Below, piece by piece: positions 6,922 to 13,410 of a stretch of DNA of 13,410 nt. Source of the DNA: CAYOEZ01 sp964402955 (lineage in GTDB: Bacteria > Chloroflexota > DTOL01 > DAOUCN01); NCBI GenBank assembly GCA_964402955.1, contig CAYOEZ010000128.1, positions 1-13,410 on the forward strand, in the 5' to 3' direction. Position 1 is the first letter of the stretch. Every line of letters starts with the position of its first letter. The notes below the pieces were generated by a model. It saw nothing but the letters and a program-made list of their open reading frames with translations. It had not been told where the DNA came from and ran no database searches. The position numbers and the translations under genes were made by a program.

Positions 6922-7071
6922 CTACGTATCCTCGTCGCCGTTCTTGATCAGGCCGCGGCTTTCCAGCCAGGGCATGACGCGGGCCACGCCCTGCTTCCAG
7001 ACAATTGTGTAGCGATAGCCCAGGTCGGCATGAGCTTCGCTGTTGTCGAACAGGTTTTTGAGTTCCGAACT
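6922..7071 (-). pseudogene. C-terminal remnant of an NAD-dependent epimerase/dehydratase
   Basis: About 49 codons read SSELKNLFDNSEAHADLGYR, then YTIVWKQGVARVMPWLESRG and a short charged tail to a TAG stop. The pattern FDNS-x-A-x-x-DLGYR...W-x-x-G(V/L)-x-x...WL is the typical last segment of extended short-chain NAD(P)-dependent epimerases. There is no start codon, no Rossmann motif and no upstream part, so only the tail of a gene survives. It is in the same frame as the glycosidase upstream: past the TAG at 7113-7111 the frame stays open to 6922. A recombination joint between 7071 and 7111 is likely. Confidence 0.6.
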
Positions 7072-7110
7072 CTGCCAGAAATCGGAACTCAGATCGAAAG
7101 CACTCTCCTG

Positions 7111-8601
7111 CTACTTGCCCGCGATGCTTATCTCCACCCACACGACCTTAAACGGCTTGTCCTCAACGCAGTCGATCTCGATCGTGTGCGACTCATCGGT
7201 CAGTGCCTCTTCAGGCACATCATAGATGCAGGTTGTTCCCTGCTGCTGTGGATGCTCCGAGCAAGGGACGCCGTTCACGCGCACTTTGGGCGGGGCAAAC
7301 AACGCCGGCGGCTGCTGTAGCAGTTCGAAGCCAAGCGTCACCTGCACCTTGCGCCCGGTGGGGCGCGGGCCTGTGCGCAGGCGGAAGATGGCCAGCTTGC
7401 CCTCAACGGGCAGCATCGTGTTGCCCGGCTCGCCCGGCGCGTGGGTATCGTTGTACGTCAGAATGTGGCGGCGCGCAAGGGGGTCGAGCGTTGCCAGCGA
7501 TGACATGGCATGGATGACTGGGATGGCTTCGGCCTGCTCGGCCCACTGGCCCGTGCGCTGGCCGGGCATGTCGTAGAAGTGATTGAAGAGATAGACGCAG
7601 TCAGCCCCGTCGTGCAGCGCCGCCGCGGCCACGCCGCACGACGTCTGCGGCGTCTGGTAGGCCAGAGCCGACTTGAGGTACGGGCGCACCAAAATCTCCA
7701 CACCCGCTGCCAGCGCCACGTTCGTGCCTTCGAGCAGGCGCCTCCACAGACCAATCGGCATGTTGAAATCACTCGTCTCCCAGAAGGGGGTAGCGATGAC
7801 CAGGTCAACCAGCCCCTCGCGCGCCCAGCGCACGGCATCGATGCCCATATTGCGCGCCGTCTCCGGTTCGGGAGCGCAGCGTACGGCCAGCTTGACCGGG
7901 TGACCCAGCCGTTGCGCTGCTTTGTGCGCCAGGGCGCGCACGTCGCGCAGCCAGGCGGTGAGAATCTCGCCGCCTTCAAGCTCATGGCCGATGCGGAAGT
8001 AGTGCGGGAAGCGCATGAAGTCGAGTTCCAGACCGTCCATGTCGTAGCGGCTCAGGAAGTCCTCGATCAGCGCCCAGTAGTGCTGGCGCACCTCGGGCCG
8101 GGCGAAATCGAGCTGGCGATCAAACCAGGCGCTGAAGCGATAGGGCACACGGCGCAGCTCTGGCCTCTCTTTCCAGAAGGTACTCAGGAGCGGGCTATTG
8201 GGCAGGTCAACGTCGTGCACATCATTCATGCGTACGCTGATCCAGCCCTCGATGCCGCGCTGGCGACAGCGCGCCAGGGCGCGGGCATGGAAATCAATGC
8301 CCTGGTCAGCCAGCCGGATCATGCTGTTGAGCATGGGGCGGATGTTCTTCAGCCGCTCTTTGGGGTAATCATTGAAGAACGGCTGGTCGTCCGGCCCGTT
8401 GGGGTCGTAGCCGTGCCATATCACCTCGCGCACCGGGCTGGGTACATTGATGCGCATGCCGTTGGGGTTGCTGAAGAGGGCAGCAAAGCCAGCGTCGGCC
8501 AGGCTGTCCACAAACGTGTCAACCAGCTCGCCGCTCATCGTGTCAGGCCGATTGATGTAGAAAAACTCGGTGCAGTCCTCATTATAGATAACGCCTTTCA
8601 T
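7111..8601 (-). CDS. Putative glycoside hydrolase-like protein (TIM-barrel, GHL10/DUF187-like)
   Basis: The 496-residue protein appears cytoplasmic, with no signal peptide or membrane segment. The motif YDMDGLELDFMRFP (186-199) follows a helix with FARPEVRQHYWALIEDFLSR. It is the hallmark barrel strand of putative glycosyl hydrolases of the GHL10/DUF187 type, where the acidic residues (D189, E192 or D194) are candidate catalytic groups. Later strands (VKLAVRCAPE, LVDLVIATPFW, ADCVYLFNHF) fit the rest of a beta/alpha barrel, and residues about 400-495 look like a C-terminal beta-sandwich. ATG at 8601 with GGGAG five bases upstream is preferred over the in-frame TTG at 8613. It follows the sialidase-like gene by 121 bases and probably shares its transcript. 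Its substrate is unknown; a role in breaking down imported glycans is inferred from context. Confidence 0.72.
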   Translation of the reverse strand: MKGVIYNEDCTEFFYINRPDTMSGELVDTFVDSLADAGFAALFSNPNGMRINVPSPVREVIWHGYDPNGPDDQPFFNDYPKERLKNIRPMLNSMIRLADQGIDFHARALARCRQRGIEGWISVRMNDVHDVDLPNSPLLSTFWKERPELRRVPYRFSAWFDRQLDFARPEVRQHYWALIEDFLSRYDMDGLELDFMRFPHYFRIGHELEGGEILTAWLRDVRALAHKAAQRLGHPVKLAVRCAPEPETARNMGIDAVRWAREGLVDLVIATPFWETSDFNMPIGLWRRLLEGTNVALAAGVEILVRPYLKSALAYQTPQTSCGVAAAALHDGADCVYLFNHFYDMPGQRTGQWAEQAEAIPVIHAMSSLATLDPLARRHILTYNDTHAPGEPGNTMLPVEGKLAIFRLRTGPRPTGRKVQVTLGFELLQQPPALFAPPKVRVNGVPCSEHPQQQGTTCIYDVPEEALTDESHTIEIDCVEDKPFKVVWVEISIAGK

Positions 8602-8649
8602 GTTCTCTCCCAAAACGTTATGGAGTATCTGGCAAGACAGTACCCTCAG

Positions 8650-8705
8650 CGCAGAGAGGCGCAGAGGACTCAGAAGTTACTTCTTCGTTGCTCCGCGTCT
8701 CTGCG
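8650..8705. repeat. Imperfect inverted repeat between the two hydrolase genes
   Basis: CGCAGAG (8650-8656) pairs with CTCTGCG (8699-8705), and AGAAG (8672-8676) pairs with CTTCT (8680-8684) around a 3-base loop. The intervening parts are partly complementary. The text CTCCGCGTCTCTGCGGT (8691-8707) is of a kind I recall as a dispersed intergenic repeat in Chloroflexota and similar genomes. In the mRNA it would fold into a long hairpin between the stop of the sialidase-like gene and the ribosome site of the glycosidase gene. Confidence 0.55.
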
Positions 8706-8722
8706 GTAGGAACATGTCGTGT

Positions 8723-10462
8723 CTATGCTTCCCACCTGAAGAAGCTACCCGCAATGAAGAAGCGACCAAACATGTTGAAATAGTACGCAACAAAGACGCG
8801 GCCATCGGGCATGACGATACTGGCCGGATAGCCGATATCCATATTCATCAAGTCGTCGCGCAGCACGCGGGCATGCGCCATGTCCCACGTCCCCCCCTCG
8901 TCGTACGAAGCGACAACGTACATGCCGCCGAAGTCATCGCGCGGCGCGTAGGGCGCGGCCTCGCGCGGTCGGGCGCCGTAGATGCACAACACCGTTCCGG
9001 CGGGCAGCGTCACCAGACTGGCAGGGTTGGACATACCGGGGACAGACGATGGCTGCGCAGGCGACCACGTTACGCCGCCGTCATCGGACACAGACTGGTA
9101 ATAGGTCTGGCCGTCCTCGTCGCGCATCATGCAGATCAGCCGCCCCGACTGCGTCTCGATCAGCGCCGGTTCGCCAAGGCGCTTGCCGGGCAGGTCGGCA
9201 ACCGTCGAGAGATAGCGCCAGGTGAACCCTTTGTCATCTGAGCAGAAGATCGCCGAGCCCCATTGCCGCCGCGACTCGTGCCCACAATAGCAGGCCATCA
9301 GCAACTGCCCCGACGGAAGCTCGATGATGCGTTCGCTTGATATGGCCCAGTCGAAGGGCGCCGGGCTGAATGGCGCTGCCGGCCACGTCCAGGTGTAGCC
9401 ATTGTCGGTCGAGCGGCCAACGTACATGCCCATCTGGCGCGGGTTGTGCGTGGTCGGAACGGCGAGATAGTAGCCGTCGCGGTCATAGTAGGTATTCGGC
9501 CACTCGTTGGCGAGGACTGTGCCATCGCGCAACTGGTATAACGCACACTCGCGCTCATCTGTAAATGGATACTCGGTGAGCACCTGGCGCTCACCCCAGG
9601 TCTTGCCGCCGTCGCTCGAGCGCACCATCACAATGCGCCCATCGTTCGAGAGGTGCTCGGTCGCTTCGCGGAAGGCGCACAGCAGGTCGCCATTGTGCAA
9701 CCCGATCACATCGGGCACATGCACGTGCGTCAGTCCGTTGCTGTAGACAATTACATCCTCGGTCGCCATGCGCTGCGGGAACAACTCCGGATACGAGCGC
9801 CGCGCCAGATTGCCCAGAACCCGCTTCAGACGAATCAGCTCGTCTTGCAAGCGCTGAATCTGCTCAGCATTGCTGCGCGTGCTTTCCTCCAGCACATCGC
9901 TGCGCTCGCGCACGGCAAACCAGGTGATCACATTAGAGCGCGGCGCTTCCATCACGACTTTCAGTTGCACAGGCTCACCCGCGCGCAGGGCACGCGCCGG
10001 CGCGGCCAGATGGTAGATACCGCAGCAGCCCCGATTCTGGAACTGGCGGTGCACGCCGTCGACGCTCGCTGCTATCTGCTTGGGAATGAACTCGAGCGCC
10101 CAGTCTCCCGCTGTCCACAGGCGGCGCTGGCGCTGACCCAGGTCGAAAGTCACAGTGTGTTCGTTATCAACATACAACGTCGCCTGGTTGGATGGGAAGA
10201 TATTCTCGTCCAGGTTGGCGCTTTCGCCAACGAAGGCAAACGTCGTGTCAACAGCCTGCGGCACAGGCGCCGTCAGCCAGGCCAGGTCAGGCTCGCCCGG
10301 CCGGGCCGGCCTCCACCAGTGGCTGGTCATGGCCGCTGCGCTCTCGCCACGGTAATCCGGGCCAAGTGTCATGCCGCCAAAGGTGTAGCGATTGGACTCG
10401 GAGACGAGCGATGCAAAACCCTCAACATGCTGGCGGGCCGCGAAATCAACGGGTGCAGACAT
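8723..10462 (-). CDS. Sialidase-like (exo-alpha-sialidase, BNR/Asp-box) protein
   Basis: The 579-residue protein contains five Asp-boxes of form S-x-D-x-G-x-T-W at 282-289, 351-358, 408-415, 459-466 and 519-526, which fits the six-bladed propeller of the neuraminidase superfamily. GEPALIE (430-436) and the arginines in AFREA (R265) and CMMRDED (R447) sit where such enzymes carry catalytic residues, but I cannot assign the full arginine triad or the tyrosine nucleophile. Residues 1-180 form a separate beta-rich domain and 186-220 a short coiled coil. There is no signal peptide, so it should act in the cytosol on imported substrate. The start ATG has GGAGGT seven bases upstream; the longer frame to 10528 lacks this. 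The gene lies after a terminator, so it probably has its own promoter, which I could not identify. Confidence 0.82.
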   Translation of the reverse strand: MSAPVDFAARQHVEGFASLVSESNRYTFGGMTLGPDYRGESAAAMTSHWWRPARPGEPDLAWLTAPVPQAVDTTFAFVGESANLDENIFPSNQATLYVDNEHTVTFDLGQRQRRLWTAGDWALEFIPKQIAASVDGVHRQFQNRGCCGIYHLAAPARALRAGEPVQLKVVMEAPRSNVITWFAVRERSDVLEESTRSNAEQIQRLQDELIRLKRVLGNLARRSYPELFPQRMATEDVIVYSNGLTHVHVPDVIGLHNGDLLCAFREATEHLSNDGRIVMVRSSDGGKTWGERQVLTEYPFTDERECALYQLRDGTVLANEWPNTYYDRDGYYLAVPTTHNPRQMGMYVGRSTDNGYTWTWPAAPFSPAPFDWAISSERIIELPSGQLLMACYCGHESRRQWGSAIFCSDDKGFTWRYLSTVADLPGKRLGEPALIETQSGRLICMMRDEDGQTYYQSVSDDGGVTWSPAQPSSVPGMSNPASLVTLPAGTVLCIYGARPREAAPYAPRDDFGGMYVVASYDEGGTWDMAHARVLRDDLMNMDIGYPASIVMPDGRVFVAYYFNMFGRFFIAGSFFRWEA

Positions 10463-10583
10463 GGTGCTTACCTCCACATGCGCCAAATAGATGGACGTTT
10501 TCCCTTCGTGCGACGAATAGTAACTCACTCACAGCAATCGTTCATGCCAGACCGGGCCGCAGCAGCCGCGCGTGACGGGGCAA

Positions 10584-10620
10584 AAACACAGCGCGACGTT
10601 CGTGGCTCAGAACGTCGCGC
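10584..10620 (-). terminator. Rho-independent terminator after dppC
   Basis: A perfect 10-bp GC-rich stem (10611-10620 with 10591-10600, 10-base loop) is followed on the minus strand by TGTG and then TTTTTG. It stands 132 bases past the dppC-like stop and ends the permease transcript before the sialidase-like gene. Confidence 0.75.
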
Positions 10621-10751
10621 CGGGAGTCCAGCAGTCCACTTGCTGTAACGCAAACGTACGGCCAACGGATGAGCACGTTTCTCATCGGTGCTACAGGCAG
10701 GCACGGCGCCACTCCAGGCACGCTCAGCGACATTCATCTGCATGGCGCCGG

Positions 10752-11651
10752 TTAGCGATTGAGCAGGCGCGGATCGAGTGCATCGCGCAGAGCGTCGCCC
10801 AGGAAGTTGATGGCCAACACGACCACCGTGATCAGCAGGCCAGGCGGCAGCCACAGCCAGGGCATACTCTCAAGCACGGTGATGGACTGTGCTTTGGTCA
10901 GCATGTTGCCCCAGGTTGGCGTGGGAATGCGCACACCGATGCCCAGGAAGCTCAGGCCGGCCTCGGCCAGAATGGCGCCGGCGACGGCGAACGTTCCGGC
11001 CACAGCGATCGGCGCCGTCACGTTGGGCAGAATGTGGCGGAACATGATGCGCACCGGCGAGGCGCCCAGGCAACGGCTGGCCGTCACGAAATCGCGCTCG
11101 CGCAGGCTGAGCGTCTCGCCGCGCACCAGGCGAGTGATGCCGGTCCAACCGAAGATGCCGATGACCATCATCACGTTCCAGATGCTCGGGCCGAGCACGG
11201 CCGCCAGAGTGATCATGATAATCAACGTCGGGATGGTCATCACGACATCGGTCAGACGCATCAGCCAGAAATCAACCTTGCCGCCTGAGAATCCGCTGGT
11301 GAGCCCCAGCACCGTGCCGATGGTCACGCTGATGCTCGCCGCCACCAGGCCAACAGACATGGAAACGCGGCCGCCGTAGATCAGCCTGCTCCAGACGTCG
11401 CGCCCGGTTTCATCGGTACCCAGCCAGTGCGCGGCCGTTGGCGGCTTGCGTACATTACGCCCATCGATGTCAAACGGGTCATAGCGGGCAAACACCGGCG
11501 CGCCGATGGCGATCACCGAGAGGACCATCAGAATGATCGCACTCACGACAGCGAGACGATGCTTAAGGAAGCGCCGGAAAATGCGCTGTCCGGGTGTCAG
11601 CCGTTTTGTCTCCTCGATGAGGAGTGCCTGTGCATTGGTCTGTGTTGTCAT
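10752..11651 (-). CDS. Opp/Dpp-type ABC transporter permease (DppC-like)
   Basis: The 299-residue inner-membrane subunit pairs with the DppB-like protein to form the channel of a peptide, nickel or oligosaccharide importer. After TM1 (about 32-52) comes the conserved HWLGTDETGRDVWSRLIYGG segment (75-94). The ATPase-contacting EAA loop is ERDFVTASRCLGASPVRIMF (185-204), and GDALRDALDPRLL closes the protein as usual. Family length is normal. The open frame runs to 11714, but its first 21 codons translate octamer repeat. ATG at 11651 has AAGGA at the proper 7-base distance, whereas the ATG two codons earlier is too close. No ATPase or binding-protein gene is in the window; these would be expected beyond its edges. 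Confidence 0.9.
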   Translation of the reverse strand: MTTQTNAQALLIEETKRLTPGQRIFRRFLKHRLAVVSAIILMVLSVIAIGAPVFARYDPFDIDGRNVRKPPTAAHWLGTDETGRDVWSRLIYGGRVSMSVGLVAASISVTIGTVLGLTSGFSGGKVDFWLMRLTDVVMTIPTLIIMITLAAVLGPSIWNVMMVIGIFGWTGITRLVRGETLSLRERDFVTASRCLGASPVRIMFRHILPNVTAPIAVAGTFAVAGAILAEAGLSFLGIGVRIPTPTWGNMLTKAQSITVLESMPWLWLPPGLLITVVVLAINFLGDALRDALDPRLLNR

Positions 11652-11672
11652 GGTCATTTCCTTGTTAGAGGC

Positions 11673-11728
11673 GTCCGGGTGTCCAGGCATCAAGGCGTCA
11701 GAGCATCCTGGCATGCGAGGATCAGGAT
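11673..11728 (+). repeat. Left degenerate octamer array flanking the S23 gene
   Basis: Seven 8-base units on the plus strand read GTCCGGGT, GTCCAGGC, ATCAAGGC, GTCAGAGC, ATCCTGGC, ATGCGAGG and ATCAGGAT. The last unit overlaps the stop codon of the S23 gene. The same motif runs in the opposite orientation at 12160-12231. Confidence 0.7.
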
Positions 11729-12117
11729 TTAGATGCTATGCTTTCCGAAAGCTGCTGCATCAGGCCGTGAAGCAGGTAGCCGACGCGAAAACGCAAGTCG
11801 TCCAACTCGTCGTACTTCGCCGGCAGCAAAAGCGTCAGATCACGCGCCAGCTCCAGTTGGTACTCCAATTCAGCCAGCGAGCCGTTTGCCATACTCAGGA
11901 AGCGCAAGAACTCCTTGGCCCCACGTCGCGCCTGCCCTTCAACAATGTTGGTAGAGACCGACGCTGCGGAGCGGCGCATCTGTGATGTCAACCCAAAGAG
12001 CTCAGTGCGGGGAAAGCCTTGTGTCTCTTTGTAGATCGCAAGCACAAGGCGATGCGCCTCTTGCCACACGACCAGGCGATGATACCCCTTCTTGTGCTCC
12101 TTGCGTTCAGTTGTCAT
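11722..12117 (-). CDS. Four-helix-bundle protein of the S23 (23S rRNA intervening sequence) family
   Basis: The 131-residue protein opens with YHRLVVWQEAHRLVLAIYKE (12-31). The family core follows: FPRTELFGLTSQMRRSAASV (35-54), then STNIVEGQARRGAKEFLRFL (55-74) and LAELEYQLELAR. These are hallmarks of S23/TIGR02436 proteins, which form pentameric helical barrels and resemble the Avd accessory protein of diversity-generating retroelements. Members sit inside intervening sequences of 23S rRNA in Leptospira and Coxiella, but many are orphans of unknown function. AGGGA lies about 6 bases before the ATG. The gene stands between dppB-like and dppC-like genes, bracketed by inverted octamer arrays, so it looks like an insert. 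No reverse transcriptase or rRNA is nearby. Confidence 0.88.
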   Translation of the reverse strand: MTTERKEHKKGYHRLVVWQEAHRLVLAIYKETQGFPRTELFGLTSQMRRSAASVSTNIVEGQARRGAKEFLRFLSMANGSLAELEYQLELARDLTLLLPAKYDELDDLRFRVGYLLHGLMQQLSESIASKS

Positions 12118-12159
12118 CGCTTCCCTGTTTTCTGTGCCTCGCCTGCTTGCCGTCTGGAA

Positions 12160-12231
12160 ATTCGCATACCCTGACGCTCAGACGCCCGGATACCCTGCCG
12201 CCTTGACACTGGGACGCTCGGACACTCGGAC
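12160..12231 (-). repeat. Right degenerate octamer array flanking the S23 gene
   Basis: Nine 8-base units on the minus strand read GTCCGAGT, GTCCGAGC, GTCCCAGT, GTCAAGGC, GGCAGGGT, ATCCGGGC, GTCTGAGC, GTCAGGGT and ATGCGAAT. They run inward from 7 bases past the dppB-like stop. Both this array and the left one begin outside with GTCCG(A/G)GT and reach ATGCGA on the inside. Confidence 0.75.
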
Positions 12232-12238
12232 GCCTGCC

Positions 12239-13195
12239 CTATGAGTACCGAATGCGTGGATCCGCCACCGCATACAGGATGTCGGCCAGCAGGTTGCTCA
12301 GGAGGACCAGAATCGAGCCGATCAGCGCTGTGCCCATCAGAACGGGATAGTCGCGGGCGTTGATCGAGTTGATGCCCAGTTGACCCATGCCCGGCCAGGC
12401 GAATATCCACTCGATGATGAACGCTCCGCCAAACAGGCCCGGCAGGCCGAGAGCGATGATCGTGATCAGCGAAATGAGTGCATTGCGGAAACCATGCCCC
12501 CACAGGACGGTGCGTTCGGTCAGGCCCTTGGCGCGCGCCGTGGTCATATAGTCCTGTCCGAGCACTTCGAGGACGGCTGAGCGCGTGTAGCGCAGGTAGC
12601 CGGCGATGCGCTCAAAGCCAAGGACCGTGGCTGGCAATATGAGATGATGGATGCGATCCCAAATCACGTTCGTGGCGCCGGGTGTACTCAGCCCCTGGAC
12701 AGGGAAAAGGTCGAGGCGCAACGAGAAGATCCAGATTGCGCCCAGGGCAAAGAAGAAGGCGGGCACGGAGACCATGAAAAACGACGCCAGAGTCAGGGCA
12801 TAGTCCAGCCTCGAGTACTGGTGCAAGGCCGAATAGACGCCCAGCGGAATGCCCAATGCCAGCGCCAGCAGCAACGACGCCGCCGTCAACTGCAGAGTCG
12901 CCGGCAGGCGATCGCCGATCGCCTGCCTCACGGGACGCCGGCTGGCGTAGGAGAAACCCATATTGCCCTTGGCCAGTTCACGTAGCCAGATGACATAGCG
13001 CACCGGCAAGGGCTGGTTAAGGCCCATCTCGATGCGCAGTTGCTGTATCATCTCGGCCGACATCGCCATGCTGGGATCAATCATGGCCGAGACAGGGTCG
13101 CCGGGAGCGAGGTTATAGGCGCTGAATGTGATAATGGTGATGCCAATGAGAACAGGAATGGAGATGAGCAAACGACGAATGATATACTTGATCAT
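12239..13195 (-). CDS. Opp/Dpp-type ABC transporter permease (DppB-like)
   Basis: The 318-residue subunit begins with MIKYIIRRLLISIPVLIGIT and the conserved FxxxxLAPGDP (24-34), both classic for DppB/OppB. About six membrane helices follow. The EAA loop is DYMTTARAKGLTERTVLWGH (215-234) with HGFRNAL, and FAWPGMGQL (265-273) and ADPRIRY at the end are family signatures. ATG has AGGGA six bases upstream. With the DppC-like protein it would import peptides or, as the neighbouring hydrolases hint, oligosaccharides. Its usual partner in transcription, the substrate-binding protein gene, would lie upstream, beyond the right edge, if present. The spacer to dppC-like is occupied by the S23 cassette; without it the stop and the next SD would be about 17 bases apart. 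Confidence 0.92.
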   Translation of the reverse strand: MIKYIIRRLLISIPVLIGITIITFSAYNLAPGDPVSAMIDPSMAMSAEMIQQLRIEMGLNQPLPVRYVIWLRELAKGNMGFSYASRRPVRQAIGDRLPATLQLTAASLLLALALGIPLGVYSALHQYSRLDYALTLASFFMVSVPAFFFALGAIWIFSLRLDLFPVQGLSTPGATNVIWDRIHHLILPATVLGFERIAGYLRYTRSAVLEVLGQDYMTTARAKGLTERTVLWGHGFRNALISLITIIALGLPGLFGGAFIIEWIFAWPGMGQLGINSINARDYPVLMGTALIGSILVLLSNLLADILYAVADPRIRYS

Positions 13196-13219
13196 TGCAT
13201 GTCCCTAGTGTGGAGCATG

Positions 13220-13243
13220 GGGGGACAGCTTGCGCCGTCCCCC
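13220..13243. repeat. Hairpin upstream of dppB
   Basis: GGGGGAC (13220-13226) pairs with GTCCCCC (13237-13243) around a 10-base loop, 24 bases upstream of the dppB-like start. There is no T-tract. Such hairpins often sit between a binding-protein gene and its permease genes to set relative expression, but no upstream gene is visible here. Confidence 0.5.
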
Positions 13244-13302
13244 GCGCGAACAGAACGACTGGTGTGGAGCGTCGAGTAGGGCGGGCACTCTCGCGTGGGG
13301 GG

Positions 13303-13332
13303 ATGCGCTCGACTGTCCGAAGGACTCCGGAC
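13303..13332. repeat. Right copy of the 30-bp inverted repeat
   Basis: This is an exact reverse complement of positions 1-30. It overlaps a hairpin at 13317-13340, where CCGAAGGA and TCCTTCGG (8 bp) enclose ACTCCGGA-type sequence. Positions 13341-13410 contain no gene that I can see; CGAGCCG occurs twice near the edge (13384-13410). Confidence 0.85.
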
Positions 13333-13410
13333 TCCTTCGGAGAAGATCGGCTTCTATACTACTACCGTACTTTAAGAAGAATCATTGATCGAGCCGACTG
13401 TACCGAGCCG

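Noticed and set aside
8602..8613. TTG start four codons earlier for the glycosidase-like protein
   Set aside because: The SD (GGGAG) lies within those codons and is properly placed for ATG at 8601.
11652..11714. Longer DppC-like protein starting at 11714
   Set aside because: The extra residues are a translation of the octamer array, and the SD fits the ATG at 11651.
11722..12117. Avd protein of a diversity-generating retroelement
   Set aside because: The fold family is shared, but there is no reverse transcriptase and no template/variable repeat pair in the window.
12160..12231. Possible CRISPR array
   Set aside because: Units are 8 bases, contiguous and degenerate with no spacers; this is a simple tandem repeat.

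Overview
The window is a GC-rich bacterial segment in which every convincing gene lies on the minus strand. Noncoding DNA carries many degenerate 8-bp tandem repeats, REP-like palindromes and short hairpin repeats. That texture, with Gram-negative-style S23 and RND genes and good Shine-Dalgarno (SD) sites, suggests a Chloroflexota-like genome. This is an inference from style; no rRNA or marker gene is present to prove it.

Read in the direction of transcription, from high to low coordinates. (1) Positions 13195-10752 hold an Opp/Dpp-type ABC transporter permease pair. The DppB-like and DppC-like genes are separated by a small four-helix-bundle (S23) gene that is bracketed by inverted arrays of degenerate octamers. 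A rho-independent terminator follows at 10584-10620. (2) Positions 10462-7111 hold a five-Asp-box sialidase-like protein and a glycoside-hydrolase-like protein. Neither has a signal peptide, so together with the transporter they look like an uptake and intracellular breakdown locus for a glycan or glycoconjugate. (3) Positions 7071-6922 hold the C-terminal remnant of an NAD-dependent epimerase. (4) Positions 6921-6211 are mostly noncoding. (5) Positions 6210-5029 hold an unrecognised two-transmembrane-segment protein followed by two micro-ORFs. The micro-ORFs share the same SD and GTG start arrangement, the same MSR beginning and a similar SA-x-GGG end. (6) Positions 4683-1348 hold a very large MMPL/RND exporter with its own strong promoter and a terminator. 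(7) Positions 1172-252 hold a branched-chain amino acid aminotransferase (ilvE) with a near-consensus promoter.

The two most unusual items are the micro-ORF operon at 5.0-6.2 kb, which lies in a visibly lower-GC stretch, and the S23 cassette lodged between two permease genes. The first 30 bases of the window are also an exact reverse complement of 13303-13332, so a repeat pair in inverted orientation bounds almost the whole segment.
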